64,000 nt of DNA from Posidoniimonas polymericola (GTDB lineage: Bacteria > Planctomycetota > Planctomycetia > Pirellulales > Lacipirellulaceae). Position 1 is the stretch's first letter. Every line of letters begins with the position of its first letter. The stretch is taken from the NCBI RefSeq assembly GCF_007859935.1, contig NZ_SJPO01000004.1:62001-126000 (forward strand). Reading direction: 5' to 3'. Shown here one piece after another: positions 9,755-18,799 of the stretch. The translations under genes and the position numbers were made by a program. A model generated the notes under the pieces. The model did no database searches and had not been told where the DNA came from. It saw only the letters and a list, made by a program, of their open reading frames with translations.

Positions 9755-10897
9755 ATGCGACGCAATGGATTTACGCTCGTTGAACTGTTGGTGGTGATCG
9801 CCATCATCGGCATTCTGATCGCACTGCTGCTACCCGCGGTGCAGGCGGCACGCGAAGCCGCACGGCGCACCCAGTGCGTGAACAACGTCAAGCAAATGGC
9901 GCTGGGCGCGATCAACTACGAGAGCGGTCAGGGGCGGTTCCCCCCGGGCCGGCTGCGCCCCGACTGGGCGATCGTCGACAAGGAGCTGCCGCTCGGCTAC
10001 ACCGAGTATGATGGCATCTCGCCGCGGTCGCGCACCGGCTTCTACTCGGTTCATATCTGGCTGCTCCCTTACATGGAGGCAGGCAACGTCTTCGACCTGA
10101 TCGATTTCAGTATCGGTCAGCACAAGAAGATGCAGAACCCGCGTAACCCCCACTTCGACGCCTACTCGACCGCTCAAGACTTGTTCATCTGCCCCAGCGA
10201 TGCGAACACCGGGATCGTCATTTCGGAGAACAACTACCGATCTAACTTCGGAGGGAGCACTCCGGGCGCCGGAGGAAGGAGCGGCCAGAACGGCAACGCC
10301 GCCTACGGCATCGTCCCCACGGAAACCTGGCATGTCGGCGGCAACGGGGCGTTCACCAGCGGCGCGAAGGGGCTGAAGGTCGGCAAGTACATCGACGGAC
10401 TCTCCAAGACCGCGTTCTTCTCGGAACGTATCAAGGGGAGTGGCCACGACTATGAGAGCGGCGCCGAGGTCGTGCCGACCCGCGCCGACATGCTTCGGTG
10501 CCGGAGCTCAACTCTGGTGAATCCGCGGGCGCAGGCGACGGCTATCGAGAGCGCGTTCATCGCCGAGAGCACCCCGCCAGCCGAGCCAATGGGCTACGTC
10601 TTCGGAGCCGCCGGACGCTGGGTTGGAGATTGGTCAAATGGTTGGCCCTTTGCGGGTTACGACAGCACGCAGTATAACCACGTCGCTCCGCCAAACTGGT
10701 CTGGTATTGACTGCGGCGTGAACTCTATCCCGGACGCCCCTCATGAGCACGCTGTAGTGGCGGCCAGGAGCGACCATCCGGGCGGGGTGAATGTCGCGTA
10801 TGGCGATGGTCACGTCGACTTCGTCACCGAAAGCGTCGACCTCAATGTGTGGCGGGCGTCGGGCTCTCGCAACGGCGGAGAGTCGTTCGCAGAATAG
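9755..10897 (+). CDS. DUF1559 pilin-like protein
   Basis: Protein of 380 aa. The N-terminus [14 protein letters not shown] is a prepilin-type leader with the preferred Gly before Phe, followed by the hydrophobic helix [24 protein letters not shown]. The middle has the family landmarks [44 protein letters not shown] and a short GXGG-rich loop. The C-terminus has [26 protein letters not shown], the H-X9-DG (SBP_bac_10-like) motif diagnostic of DUF1559. The role is thought to be structural or assembly-related in the envelope and is not proven. GAGG lies about 7 nt before the ATG. The next gene follows after 70 bp on the same strand. Confidence 0.95.
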   Translation: MRRNGFTLVELLVVIAIIGILIALLLPAVQAAREAARRTQCVNNVKQMALGAINYESGQGRFPPGRLRPDWAIVDKELPLGYTEYDGISPRSRTGFYSVHIWLLPYMEAGNVFDLIDFSIGQHKKMQNPRNPHFDAYSTAQDLFICPSDANTGIVISENNYRSNFGGSTPGAGGRSGQNGNAAYGIVPTETWHVGGNGAFTSGAKGLKVGKYIDGLSKTAFFSERIKGSGHDYESGAEVVPTRADMLRCRSSTLVNPRAQATAIESAFIAESTPPAEPMGYVFGAAGRWVGDWSNGWPFAGYDSTQYNHVAPPNWSGIDCGVNSIPDAPHEHAVVAARSDHPGGVNVAYGDGHVDFVTESVDLNVWRASGSRNGGESFAE

Positions 10898-10967
10898 CGG
10901 ACTCCTCGGTTCGTCCGGTGGCGTGAGGCTCAATTCTCATAACCGCATGACTGCGAGAGGATCGTTG

Positions 10968-12041
10968 ATGGACGCGAATACGGAGTCTTCGCAGGGCTCG
11001 TCGGTGCTGCGAACCCTGCTGGTGGCCGTCCCCGCGGCAGCGGTCACTGCCTTTGCCGTTCAGTGGTGGGGGGCCTCGCTTCAGCAGTCGGCCACCGACG
11101 AGCTGAACAAGAACGTCCTCTCGGTGATGCTGCCCGACTGGGCCGATAGCTCCAAGCTGGCCGCCGACTACAAGGACGCGAACCAAGACCTGGTCGCCGA
11201 CACGCCGACCGATGAGGCGAAGCTGCAGTCGCCTGAAACGCTGGTCTTCTCCTACATCGCCGAAGAGGGCGACGAGTCGGACCAGACGACCGAAGCCGAT
11301 GGTTGGGGCGCCCTGGCCACCGCGGTCGGCGACGCCACGGGGCTGCCCGTTAAGGTGCGGGCCTACGAGCAGGTGAACGACCAGCTCGAGGCGATGCGCA
11401 CGGGCGAGCTGCACATCCTCGGCCTGGGAACGGGGGCCGCGCCCCTAGCGGTGAACACCGCCGGCTACGTGCCACTGTGCACCATGGCCAACGCCGACGG
11501 CGAAGTCGGCTACAAGATGCTGCTGGTGGCCGCCGCCGATGCGGGCATCAAGGACCTCGCCGACATCAAGGGCAGCAAGGTGGTATTTGTCCGCCCGACC
11601 TCCAACTCCGGCTTCAAGGCGGCGTTGGTCCAACTCTACAACGACGCCGGGCTGCTGCCCGAACGCGACTACGAGTGGAGCTTCTCGATGTCCCACGAAG
11701 GCTCGATGAAGGACGTGGTCGCTGGGCGTGCCCGGGTGGCGCCGGTTGCGAGCGACATCCTCGCTAAGATGCTCGAGCAGGGCGACATTGACGAGGCCGA
11801 GTACACCATCCTCTACGAGTCCGAGGCCTTCCCACCGGCGGTGATTGGCTGCGCCCACGATCTACCGGCCGAGATGGTCGATCAGATCCGCACCGCACTG
11901 GTCGGCCTGGACTGGGCCGGCACCGATCTCGAGCAGCGATTCGGCCCGACCGGCAGCGTCAAGTTTGTGGCGGTCGACTACAAGGACGACTGGGCCGTTA
12001 TCCGACGCATCGACGACGCCATGCGGAACCTGTCCGAGTAG
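10968..12041 (+). CDS. PhnD/SsuA-like phosphate/phosphonate-type substrate-binding protein
   Basis: Protein of 357 aa from the ATG at 10968, preceded by GAGAGG at good spacing; the frame is open for 59 codons upstream but those overlap the DUF1559 gene. Residues about 10-32 are one hydrophobic helix, so the protein is probably membrane-tethered. The rest is a type 2 periplasmic binding fold of the PhnD family: LVFSYIAEEGDESD, GWGALATAVGDATGLPVKVRAYE, ELHILGLGTGAAPLAV, GIKDLADIKGSKVVFVRPTSNSGFKAALVQLYNDAG and VAPVASDILAKML. Usual ligands are phosphonate, phosphite or other oxyanions. No ATPase or permease is next to it, so it may be a sensor or use a distant transporter. Confidence 0.87.
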   Translation: MDANTESSQGSSVLRTLLVAVPAAAVTAFAVQWWGASLQQSATDELNKNVLSVMLPDWADSSKLAADYKDANQDLVADTPTDEAKLQSPETLVFSYIAEEGDESDQTTEADGWGALATAVGDATGLPVKVRAYEQVNDQLEAMRTGELHILGLGTGAAPLAVNTAGYVPLCTMANADGEVGYKMLLVAAADAGIKDLADIKGSKVVFVRPTSNSGFKAALVQLYNDAGLLPERDYEWSFSMSHEGSMKDVVAGRARVAPVASDILAKMLEQGDIDEAEYTILYESEAFPPAVIGCAHDLPAEMVDQIRTALVGLDWAGTDLEQRFGPTGSVKFVAVDYKDDWAVIRRIDDAMRNLSE

Positions 12042-12075
12042 CTCGACCGCTTGAGGGCTGGGCGGCGCTGCCGCA

Positions 12076-13749
12076 TCACCGGGCGGCGAATTCTTTCTTC
12101 CGCTCCGAAGAGACCTGTTCCAGCCAGCTGTCCCACTGCTGCACGAGCGCGTCGAGCACGGGGCGTCGGCTCTCGGCAAGGTCGCGCGTCTCGGCGGGGT
12201 CGGCGACAATGTCGAACAGCTGCCAATCGCCGCGTGACAGCTTGGACGCCTTCCAGCGACCCTTGCGGACGCCGTGCCCGCCCTGGTGATCGAAGTACAG
12301 GGTCCGCTCCTTGTCGAGGACCTTGCCGGCCAGCACCGGCGCGAGGCTGACGCCGTCGAGCAGCGAGCCCGGCAGCGGTTCGGCGCCGGCCAGCTCGAGC
12401 CAGGTCGGCGCGAGGTCAATAACGTGGCCCACCTCGCTGGTCATCTCCCCCGCCGCGACACGCAGGCCGGCGGGCCAGTGCACAATCATCGGCGTGCGGC
12501 AGCCGCCGTCGTAAGACTCGCCCTTCCAGTAGCGGAGCGGGGTATTGCTGACGCTGGCCCAGGAAGGGCCGATGCCGGCGTAGCTTTCTTCGGTCCCAAC
12601 CTTCTCGACATTGTCGCCACGCCGCAACTCTGCCTCGCGGAGCGAGTCGCGGCCGTCGCGCGTGCCGCCGTTGCGGTCGTACCCGGCGTGCCCGGGGATC
12701 TCAGGCGAGGCTCCGTTGTCCGACAGGAAGAACACCACCGTGTTCTCGAGCTGCCCGGTGCTGCGCAGCTTCTCCACAATCTGCCCCACGCCCTGGTCGA
12801 CGCGGTCGATCATCGCGGCGTGGACTTCCATCTTGGCCGCCTGGAAACGCTGCTGGCGGGGGCTGAGCCGCTCCCAGTTGGAACGACGCGCCGAGTTCTC
12901 ACCCAGCGGGGCGTCGGCGGGGATCACGCCCAGCTCGGCCTGGCGTTGGCTGCGGCTCTTGCGGATCGACTCCCAGCCCGCGTCGTACCGGCCACTGTAC
13001 TTGGCGATGTCCTCCTGCCGGGCGTGCAGCGGCCAGTGCGGCGCCGTGTACGCGACGTACATCATGAACGGCTTGTCCCGCTGGCTGAACTCCTCGATCT
13101 GATCGACCGACCGGCGGGTGATGGCGTCGGTGAAGTAGAAGTCCTCGGGGACCTCGGGGACCGGCTGCTCGCCGTCGGTCAGGCTGAACGGGTCGAAGTG
13201 GTCGACGACGCCCCAGATAATGCCGTAGAACTTCTCGAACCCGCGGCGGGTCGGGTAGCTCCGGATGTCGCCGAAGGGGATGTTGAGGTCTAAGCGGTGG
13301 TTCATCCAGCGGATGCGGTCCTGTTCATTGTCGGTTGCCGGCAGCTTGGTCAGGTGCCACTTGCCGACCATTCCGGTGGAGTAGCCGGCGGTCTTGAGGC
13401 TCTCCACGACGGTCGGCACGGTGCGGTCCATTGTCTGGCCAAACTCCGCCATGCCGACGCGGTGCGGGTAGGCTCCGGTCACCATGCTGGCGCGGGTCTG
13501 GCAGCAGCGCGAGCAGTTGTAGAAGGACGTGAACCGCACGCCCTCGCTGGCCAGCGCGTCGATGTTGGGGGTCTCGACCTCGCCGCCGTAGCAGCCGGCG
13601 TCCGAGTAGCCCATATCGTCGGCCATGACGACCACGATGTTCGGCCGCCGCGCGGGCCGTTCGTCGGCGGCGTTGCCGACGTCCGCGGCTACTGCGGCGC
13701 CCGAAACGGCCACCGCCAGACAAAACTCGACAAAAGACTTGGTCCGCAT
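12076..13749 (-). CDS. Secreted type I sulfatase with atypical active-site motif
   Basis: Protein of 557 aa, signal peptide about 1-22. Alkaline-phosphatase-fold sulfatase: RPNIVVVMADDMGYSDAG (metal-binding Asp44/Asp45), NCSRCCQTRASMVTGAYPHR around the catalytic site, GKWHLTK, PHWPLHAR and VVFFLSDNGASPE (metal Asp/Asn). In the formylglycine motif C-x-[P/S/A]-x-R the sequence is Cys82-Cys83-Gln84-Thr85-Arg86, with Gln at the usually small or Pro third position. It is the last gene of a sigma factor - FecR/LamG - sulfatase unit; its start is 2 bp past the stop of the FecR/LamG gene, so the two are translationally linked. Substrate probably a sulfated polysaccharide or carbohydrate. Confidence 0.93.
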   Translation of the reverse strand: MRTKSFVEFCLAVAVSGAAVAADVGNAADERPARRPNIVVVMADDMGYSDAGCYGGEVETPNIDALASEGVRFTSFYNCSRCCQTRASMVTGAYPHRVGMAEFGQTMDRTVPTVVESLKTAGYSTGMVGKWHLTKLPATDNEQDRIRWMNHRLDLNIPFGDIRSYPTRRGFEKFYGIIWGVVDHFDPFSLTDGEQPVPEVPEDFYFTDAITRRSVDQIEEFSQRDKPFMMYVAYTAPHWPLHARQEDIAKYSGRYDAGWESIRKSRSQRQAELGVIPADAPLGENSARRSNWERLSPRQQRFQAAKMEVHAAMIDRVDQGVGQIVEKLRSTGQLENTVVFFLSDNGASPEIPGHAGYDRNGGTRDGRDSLREAELRRGDNVEKVGTEESYAGIGPSWASVSNTPLRYWKGESYDGGCRTPMIVHWPAGLRVAAGEMTSEVGHVIDLAPTWLELAGAEPLPGSLLDGVSLAPVLAGKVLDKERTLYFDHQGGHGVRKGRWKASKLSRGDWQLFDIVADPAETRDLAESRRPVLDALVQQWDSWLEQVSSERKKEFAAR

Positions 13750-13751
13750 AT

Positions 13752-15572
13752 TTACTCCTGTGAGCCTTCCTCTGGGGGAGACTCTTGCTGAACTTCCGTT
13801 TGCCCTGCAGCGGGCTGCTCGACGCCGGGGATGCCGTACTTCTCCGCCATCCAGGCGGAGAGGCGGGCCGACTGGTCGTGCGAGAGCGCTGAGTCGTAAA
13901 CCAGTACTTCGGCGATGTCGCCGGTGAAACCAAAACCGTCGCGGTCGAAGTGCGACCCGATATAGCGTGGCGACGTGGTGGAGTTGACCACCGGCGCGTC
14001 GGCCGACTCGCTAATCAACTCGCCGTCCAGGTAGAGCGTGGCGGTCGACTGATCGCTGTTGTACGAGTAGACCGCCACGTGGGGACCATCGCTGACGGGC
14101 GTGGCGCTGCGGAGCAGGCCGGTGTCCTCGGGGATCTTGGTGTTCCGCAACCACGCCAGGTGGACGCGGGCCTCGAGTCGGGCGTCGCCGTTGATCTGCA
14201 CAACGGTGTGGGGCGGGCCGTTGAGGTTCAAGAGCTGGACGCCCAAGTGCTTGTAGTCCCGGCGACGGCGGACCAGCCGGCTGGCGGCCTCGCGGTTGAC
14301 GCGGAACACCACCGCCGACGACTGGTTGGCGCCGAGCGGCATCGGCTCGGTAACCAAGGACTGGTAGCCGTTGAACCGCAGCGCCGGGCGGCCGTTCATC
14401 GCGTCGGCCACGTACCGCGGCCGCTTGTTTCCCAGCACCTGCCAGGCGTCCTCGGAGGTCGGGTTGCCGGCGCACTGGCTGTCGCCCCACGCAGAAACGC
14501 GTCCCCGCTGGTCCTGCTGGACCCGGCTCTCGGCGTTGAACCAGACGCCCACCTTGCCGACATCGGGCGGCTGATTGAGCCCCTCGCTCTCGCCGTCGAT
14601 GATGGGCCGCAGGAACCGCTCGGGCCGGGCCTTGATCATCGAGTCGACGCCGTTCATGCCGGAACGCGTCCAGCCGGCCCCGCCCTCAAGGGTTACCGGC
14701 TCGGTGCGGCGGTTGGCGAGGCCGCTGGGCTCCGCGATCACCTTCCCCTTGAAGACGTGGGTCTCGACGGCGCCGTCGTCGCCGACCACCATTCCGAACT
14801 CGGTGCCGAGGTCGATGAACTGCCCGGCGTGGGTCTCAATCTTGAAGCCGCGCCCACTCGGTGGGACGTTCGCGCTGAGCGTGCCGTCCAGCAGCTGGGC
14901 GCCTAGCGGCGAGGTCGGGATGAGCGTCGCGGGTCCGTTGAGCGCCACTACTGCTCCAGAGGTAAACTCGAGCACCAGCAGGCCGCGCGACAGGTTGATC
15001 CGCTGGCCGGCCGTGATCTCTGCCGAGGTCGCCACGCTCCAGCGGTCGTCTTCCCAGTCGCAATCGATCTTCTTGGTAATCCGCGCCACCACCGGGTTCA
15101 GCTCAACTCCGGGAACGCCAACGCTGCCCTGAGCGATCGCCTCCTTGGGATCCCCTCCCCCGTCCAGCAACGCTCCCCCCCAGTTCATCACCCCCACTGC
15201 CAGCAAGACCACCGCGGCGAGCGACAACACCAGCGTCCAGAGCTGCGACCGACGCAGGTCCGATGGATCGGCGGCCGCCGAGCGGCCCCGGCTAGCCTCG
15301 GCAGGGGCGGCAGGGGCGGCCTCGACGCCCGTGTCCGGGTCACCCCCACCGAAGGTGGCGTCTACCGCCCGCATCGCCTTAAGCTCTTCGAGCGAGAACG
15401 GCCGCACCGGCGCGACCGACTCTGCCATCTGGAGGTGGATCCCAAGCAGCCTCAGGTAGGCGCGGGCGGCCTCGGGCTTGTCGCGCAGCAGCTCGCTGAG
15501 CTGCTTGGCCTGCTCCTGGTCGAGACGACTCTCGATCAGGTCGTTCAGTAGTTGTATGGTCTTGCGGTCCAT
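13752..15572 (-). CDS. FecR/LamG membrane protein, putative anti-sigma or surface sensor
   Basis: Protein of 606 aa. Residues 1-65 form a helical cytoplasmic segment (LLNDLIESRLDQEQAKQL) similar to anti-sigma N-termini. A single membrane helix lies at about 112-130 (LWTLVLSLAAVVLLAVGVMN). A FecR-type domain follows at about 160-300 with GRGFKIETHAGQFIDLGTEF, and a LamG/concanavalin-like domain at about 345-585 (GVWFNAESRV, SAVVFRVNREAASR, TLYLDGELI, FTGDIAEVLVYDSALS). The family is typical of Planctomycetes and is always found with an ECF-like sigma factor, here 65 bp upstream. The LamG part probably binds extracellular glycan and the N-terminus the sigma factor; that mechanism is inferred. 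Confidence 0.9.
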   Translation of the reverse strand: MDRKTIQLLNDLIESRLDQEQAKQLSELLRDKPEAARAYLRLLGIHLQMAESVAPVRPFSLEELKAMRAVDATFGGGDPDTGVEAAPAAPAEASRGRSAAADPSDLRRSQLWTLVLSLAAVVLLAVGVMNWGGALLDGGGDPKEAIAQGSVGVPGVELNPVVARITKKIDCDWEDDRWSVATSAEITAGQRINLSRGLLVLEFTSGAVVALNGPATLIPTSPLGAQLLDGTLSANVPPSGRGFKIETHAGQFIDLGTEFGMVVGDDGAVETHVFKGKVIAEPSGLANRRTEPVTLEGGAGWTRSGMNGVDSMIKARPERFLRPIIDGESEGLNQPPDVGKVGVWFNAESRVQQDQRGRVSAWGDSQCAGNPTSEDAWQVLGNKRPRYVADAMNGRPALRFNGYQSLVTEPMPLGANQSSAVVFRVNREAASRLVRRRRDYKHLGVQLLNLNGPPHTVVQINGDARLEARVHLAWLRNTKIPEDTGLLRSATPVSDGPHVAVYSYNSDQSTATLYLDGELISESADAPVVNSTTSPRYIGSHFDRDGFGFTGDIAEVLVYDSALSHDQSARLSAWMAEKYGIPGVEQPAAGQTEVQQESPPEEGSQE

Positions 15573-15637
15573 TGGTCCGACGATCTCATCACGGGATCTT
15601 GAAACTCTCGCCTGTCGCTATCTAACGCTATCTGCGG

Positions 15638-16216
15638 CTACGCGTCCACACTGGACCAGGCTCCACCGACGCCATCGGCGCCCCGCTCAAGGGCAGACGC
15701 CTGCCGCTGCACGCAGTCGGCCAGGGCCTTGCGGATGCGGCAGAGCGACTGGGAAATACTGTTGGCCGGCCGGCCCAGCTTTTCGGCCAGTCCGGTGACG
15801 CTCGCGCCCGGGGCGTAGCGGCCGACAATCAACTCACGGTCCCCAGGCCTTAGCCGATCCAGGCACCCGCTGAGAACGTTCAGGTTGGTGTCGGCCGTTT
15901 CCTGCGACTCGCTGAACCGCCCCGCCAACTCCTCGAGCAGCTGCGGGTCGAGCGTCGCGATCCGCCGCGACGATGTCCGGCGGTGCCGCAGCACGGTCAG
16001 CCGCGCGACCTCTCTCGCCCAGGCGAAGAAGTTGGTCCCCGACTCGTAGTGATCGAACTTCCGCCACAGCACGATGTTGGTCTCCTGCAGCAGGTCGGCC
16101 GCCGTGTTCGGGTCAAACACGAGGGCGATCAGGTAGGCGTGCAGCGCCCGCTGCGACTGCGCAAACAGTTGCAGGAATTCTTCATCACGGGACTCGCTGC
16201 CGTCTGGTTCAGACAT
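15638..16216 (-). CDS. ECF-like RNA polymerase sigma factor, planctomycete type
   Basis: Protein of 192 aa. Region 2 is visible as AYLIALVFDPNTAADLLQETN and FDHYESGTNFFAWAREVAR, region 4 as DRELIVGRYAPGASVTGLAEKLGRP followed by the recognition helix NSISQSLCRIRKALADC. It belongs to the Rhodopirellula/Verrucomicrobium group of sigma-70-like factors that are paired with FecR/LamG proteins. It heads a three-gene unit with the FecR/LamG protein and a sulfatase, so it probably drives expression of these and perhaps of the divergent sulfatase arm starting at 16660. Start ATG at 16216 gives the usual family length. Confidence 0.93.
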   Translation of the reverse strand: MSEPDGSESRDEEFLQLFAQSQRALHAYLIALVFDPNTAADLLQETNIVLWRKFDHYESGTNFFAWAREVARLTVLRHRRTSSRRIATLDPQLLEELAGRFSESQETADTNLNVLSGCLDRLRPGDRELIVGRYAPGASVTGLAEKLGRPANSISQSLCRIRKALADCVQRQASALERGADGVGGAWSSVDA

Positions 16217-16659
16217 TCGCCACGCCGCAGATAAGTGAGGACTGGAGTCCGGGCAGTAGTTTCAGCCCTGCGCCTAGCCGAACCAGGGGAATCAGCACGC
16301 AACGGCCACCAACCCTATATGCCGTCCCATCCCCCAAAATGACTCACAAAGTTCTGAAAAAAGCGGGGTCCCTACCGCCAACACCACCGCGGCCTCGAAC
16401 GACCGATGTGCGGCGCGTTTTTTGGCTTTTCAGACTCAGATCGCCCCCGCCCCAGGCATTACTCCAGCAGAGGCGCCCGTTTCACACGGCCTCTACGCAG
16501 CAGCTTATCAGACCTGTCGTGGCATCCCCAACCAGGGCCGCCGCGGCAGCCGTCTTATCGAACACGGTGATTTGTCGCACGTTTTCCCGGATTGCGGGCC
16601 GCACCCGGCCTTCCCCCTGAGGCGTGCCGACGGCTGTGTACAGCAGAGAAGAAGCACCT
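16217..16659. other. Divergent intergenic region between sigma factor and second sulfatase
   Basis: 443 bp with no convincing gene. It must carry the promoters of both arms of the sulfatase locus and would be the natural target of the sigma factor at 15638-16216. I could not identify the promoter elements by eye. Confidence 0.55.
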
Positions 16660-18735
16660 ATGAAGCTCGTCGGAGTCGCCTCCACCAACGCGGCTCGCCG
16701 CAGAGTGGCGATGATCGCCGCGGCGTTGCTAGCAACGTCGCTCGGCAATCAGGCCGCGGCGCAAGCCACGCGTCCCAACATCCTGGTCATCATGGCCGAC
16801 GACCTCGGTCGGACCGACATCGGTCCCTACGGCAGCGAGATGAACACGCCGGCCCTCGACTCGATGGCCGCGGCGGGGGTGCGTTTCCAGAATTTCTACG
16901 TCACGCCCCGCTGTTCGAACACCCGCGCCCAATTGCTGACGGGGCAGCAGTCGCACGCGGTCGGCCTGCCTAACCTGGCGGGGGACGGCACGCGGCTCCC
17001 CAAGAACAACGTGTTCATCCCCGAGGTGCTGCAGGACAGCGGCTACCGCACCTACATGTCCGGCAAGTGGCACCTGGGGAACACGACCAACTTTGGCTCG
17101 CTGCCAGACGGGCACGACCGTGACCCCCGCGTCCGCGGCTTCGACCATTACTACGGCTTCACGGAGAACCATAGCCAGGACAACTTCCAGGGGAATTACC
17201 GGCTGCTCTCTGACGAGGTCCCCGAGCGGAGCTACACCACCACCTCGGGCAACGGCCAACCCGGCACGTTCTACCAGACCGACGCCATCGGCGACTATGC
17301 GCTCGACTTCCTCGAGCACAATCGGCAGAAGAACGCCGAGGGCGACAACCAGCCGTTCTTCGAGTACGTCGCCTTCGGGGCCCCGCACTTTCCGCTGCAG
17401 GCCCGCGACGAGTGGGTCGACCCGCTGGTGAGCCGCTACGAGCAGGGCTGGGACGCCCTCCGCGAGAGCCGCCTGCAGGGCCTCAAGGACGAGGGCCTGA
17501 TCGATCCGAACATCGAGCTAACTCCGCGGGGCGACGTCGCCCAGACCGGCCACGGCGAGGCGCTGCACCAGATCCGCGCGTGGGACTCCCTCGACTCGAC
17601 CCGGCAGGCCGATCTGACGCGTCGGATGGCGATCTACGCGGCGATGGTCGAACGCGTCGACTACAACGTCGGCCGTATCCTCGACGACCTCGAGGCCAAT
17701 GGCGAGCTCGACAACACCATTGTCATGTTCCTCTCCGACAACGGCGCCGACGCCGAGTGGCACGAGTTTGGCTTCAACGCCGGCGAGGTCCCCCGCACCG
17801 GCGCCGACCTCGACAGCATGGGCACGACCACCAACGCGGTGGACGAGAAGATCTTCTACGGCTCCGGCTGGGCGAACGCGGGGCAGTCCCCCTACCGCAA
17901 CTACAAGCACTACACCCACGAGGGGGGCATCCTCTCGCCGGCGATCGTGCAGTGGAACAACGGGCTCGACCCGTCGCTCGTCGGCCAGGTCGGGACCCAG
18001 GTCGGCGACGTCCGCGACCTGATGCCGACGCTGCTGGCGGTCGCCGGAGCCCAGTACCCCTCCGAGTGGACCGACCTGTCGGGCCAGACTTACGGCACCC
18101 AGCCCATCTTTGGTGAGAGCCTGGCCGAATACCTGGCGACCGGCGTCGAGACCGGCGACCGCGAGCTCGGCTGGCAGCACGAGGGCAACCGCGCCTTCCG
18201 CCTGGGCGACTGGAAGCTGGTCTCAAGTAATTTTGGCAGCACTCAACCCGGCGGCGCCGGCGTCGACGAATGGGAGCTGTACGACCTGTCGACCGACCCG
18301 ACCGAGAGCGTCGACCTGGCCGACAACGCCGCGTACGCGGACCAGTTCAGCCTGATGCTGGCCGGCTACGAGCGGTGGGCATACCAGAACAAGGTGTCGT
18401 CCGCCTTGCCCTGGTCGGCCGCCGACTTCAACAAGGACGGCGTGCTCGACGCCGCGGACCTCGCCGCGTTCAAGACCGGCTGGCTGCACCGCGAGGCGCT
18501 AGGCTCGAACTCGACCTTCGCCCTGGGCGACGTCGACCTCGACGGCGACACCGACATCGACGACTTCGTGCTCGTCTACCAGGCGTTCGGCCAGTTGGGC
18601 CAGGCGCAGGCGGTCGAGTCGTTCGCCAATTCCCTGTCGATCCCGGAACCGGGCGCCGCCTCGGTGGCCGCGATGCTGCTGGCGCGGCTCGGTTTCCACC
18701 GCCGCCAACGCCCCTCGACCGACAGCAAGAAATAG
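16660..18735 (+). CDS. Secreted sulfatase with dockerin-like module and PEP-CTERM tail
   Basis: Protein of 691 aa from the ATG at 16660 (AGAGAAGAAG upstream). Signal peptide about 1-35 ending AAAQA. Sulfatase domain with RPNILVIMADDLGRTDIG (Asp47/Asp48), PRCSNTRAQLLTGQQSH, YMSGKWHLGN, PHFPLQARDEW and TIVMFLSDNGADAEW. The formylglycine motif is Cys85-Ser86-Asn87-Thr88-Arg89, with Asn where Pro, Ser or Ala is expected. Residues about 585-655 hold a dockerin-like pair (ADFNKDGVLDAADLAAF, GDVDLDGDTDIDDFVLVY), then IPEPGAASVAAMLLARLGFHRR, the PEP-CTERM tail. It opens a plus-strand series of surface-sorted proteins. Sulfatases with PEP-CTERM tails are expected to stay at or be released from the cell surface. 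Confidence 0.93.
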   Translation: MKLVGVASTNAARRRVAMIAAALLATSLGNQAAAQATRPNILVIMADDLGRTDIGPYGSEMNTPALDSMAAAGVRFQNFYVTPRCSNTRAQLLTGQQSHAVGLPNLAGDGTRLPKNNVFIPEVLQDSGYRTYMSGKWHLGNTTNFGSLPDGHDRDPRVRGFDHYYGFTENHSQDNFQGNYRLLSDEVPERSYTTTSGNGQPGTFYQTDAIGDYALDFLEHNRQKNAEGDNQPFFEYVAFGAPHFPLQARDEWVDPLVSRYEQGWDALRESRLQGLKDEGLIDPNIELTPRGDVAQTGHGEALHQIRAWDSLDSTRQADLTRRMAIYAAMVERVDYNVGRILDDLEANGELDNTIVMFLSDNGADAEWHEFGFNAGEVPRTGADLDSMGTTTNAVDEKIFYGSGWANAGQSPYRNYKHYTHEGGILSPAIVQWNNGLDPSLVGQVGTQVGDVRDLMPTLLAVAGAQYPSEWTDLSGQTYGTQPIFGESLAEYLATGVETGDRELGWQHEGNRAFRLGDWKLVSSNFGSTQPGGAGVDEWELYDLSTDPTESVDLADNAAYADQFSLMLAGYERWAYQNKVSSALPWSAADFNKDGVLDAADLAAFKTGWLHREALGSNSTFALGDVDLDGDTDIDDFVLVYQAFGQLGQAQAVESFANSLSIPEPGAASVAAMLLARLGFHRRQRPSTDSKK

Positions 18736-18799
18736 CCCAATCAACCTCATCTCCTCTTTGATCCACCGATTCTTTTCTGCAACTTGGGAGCGACAGCTA

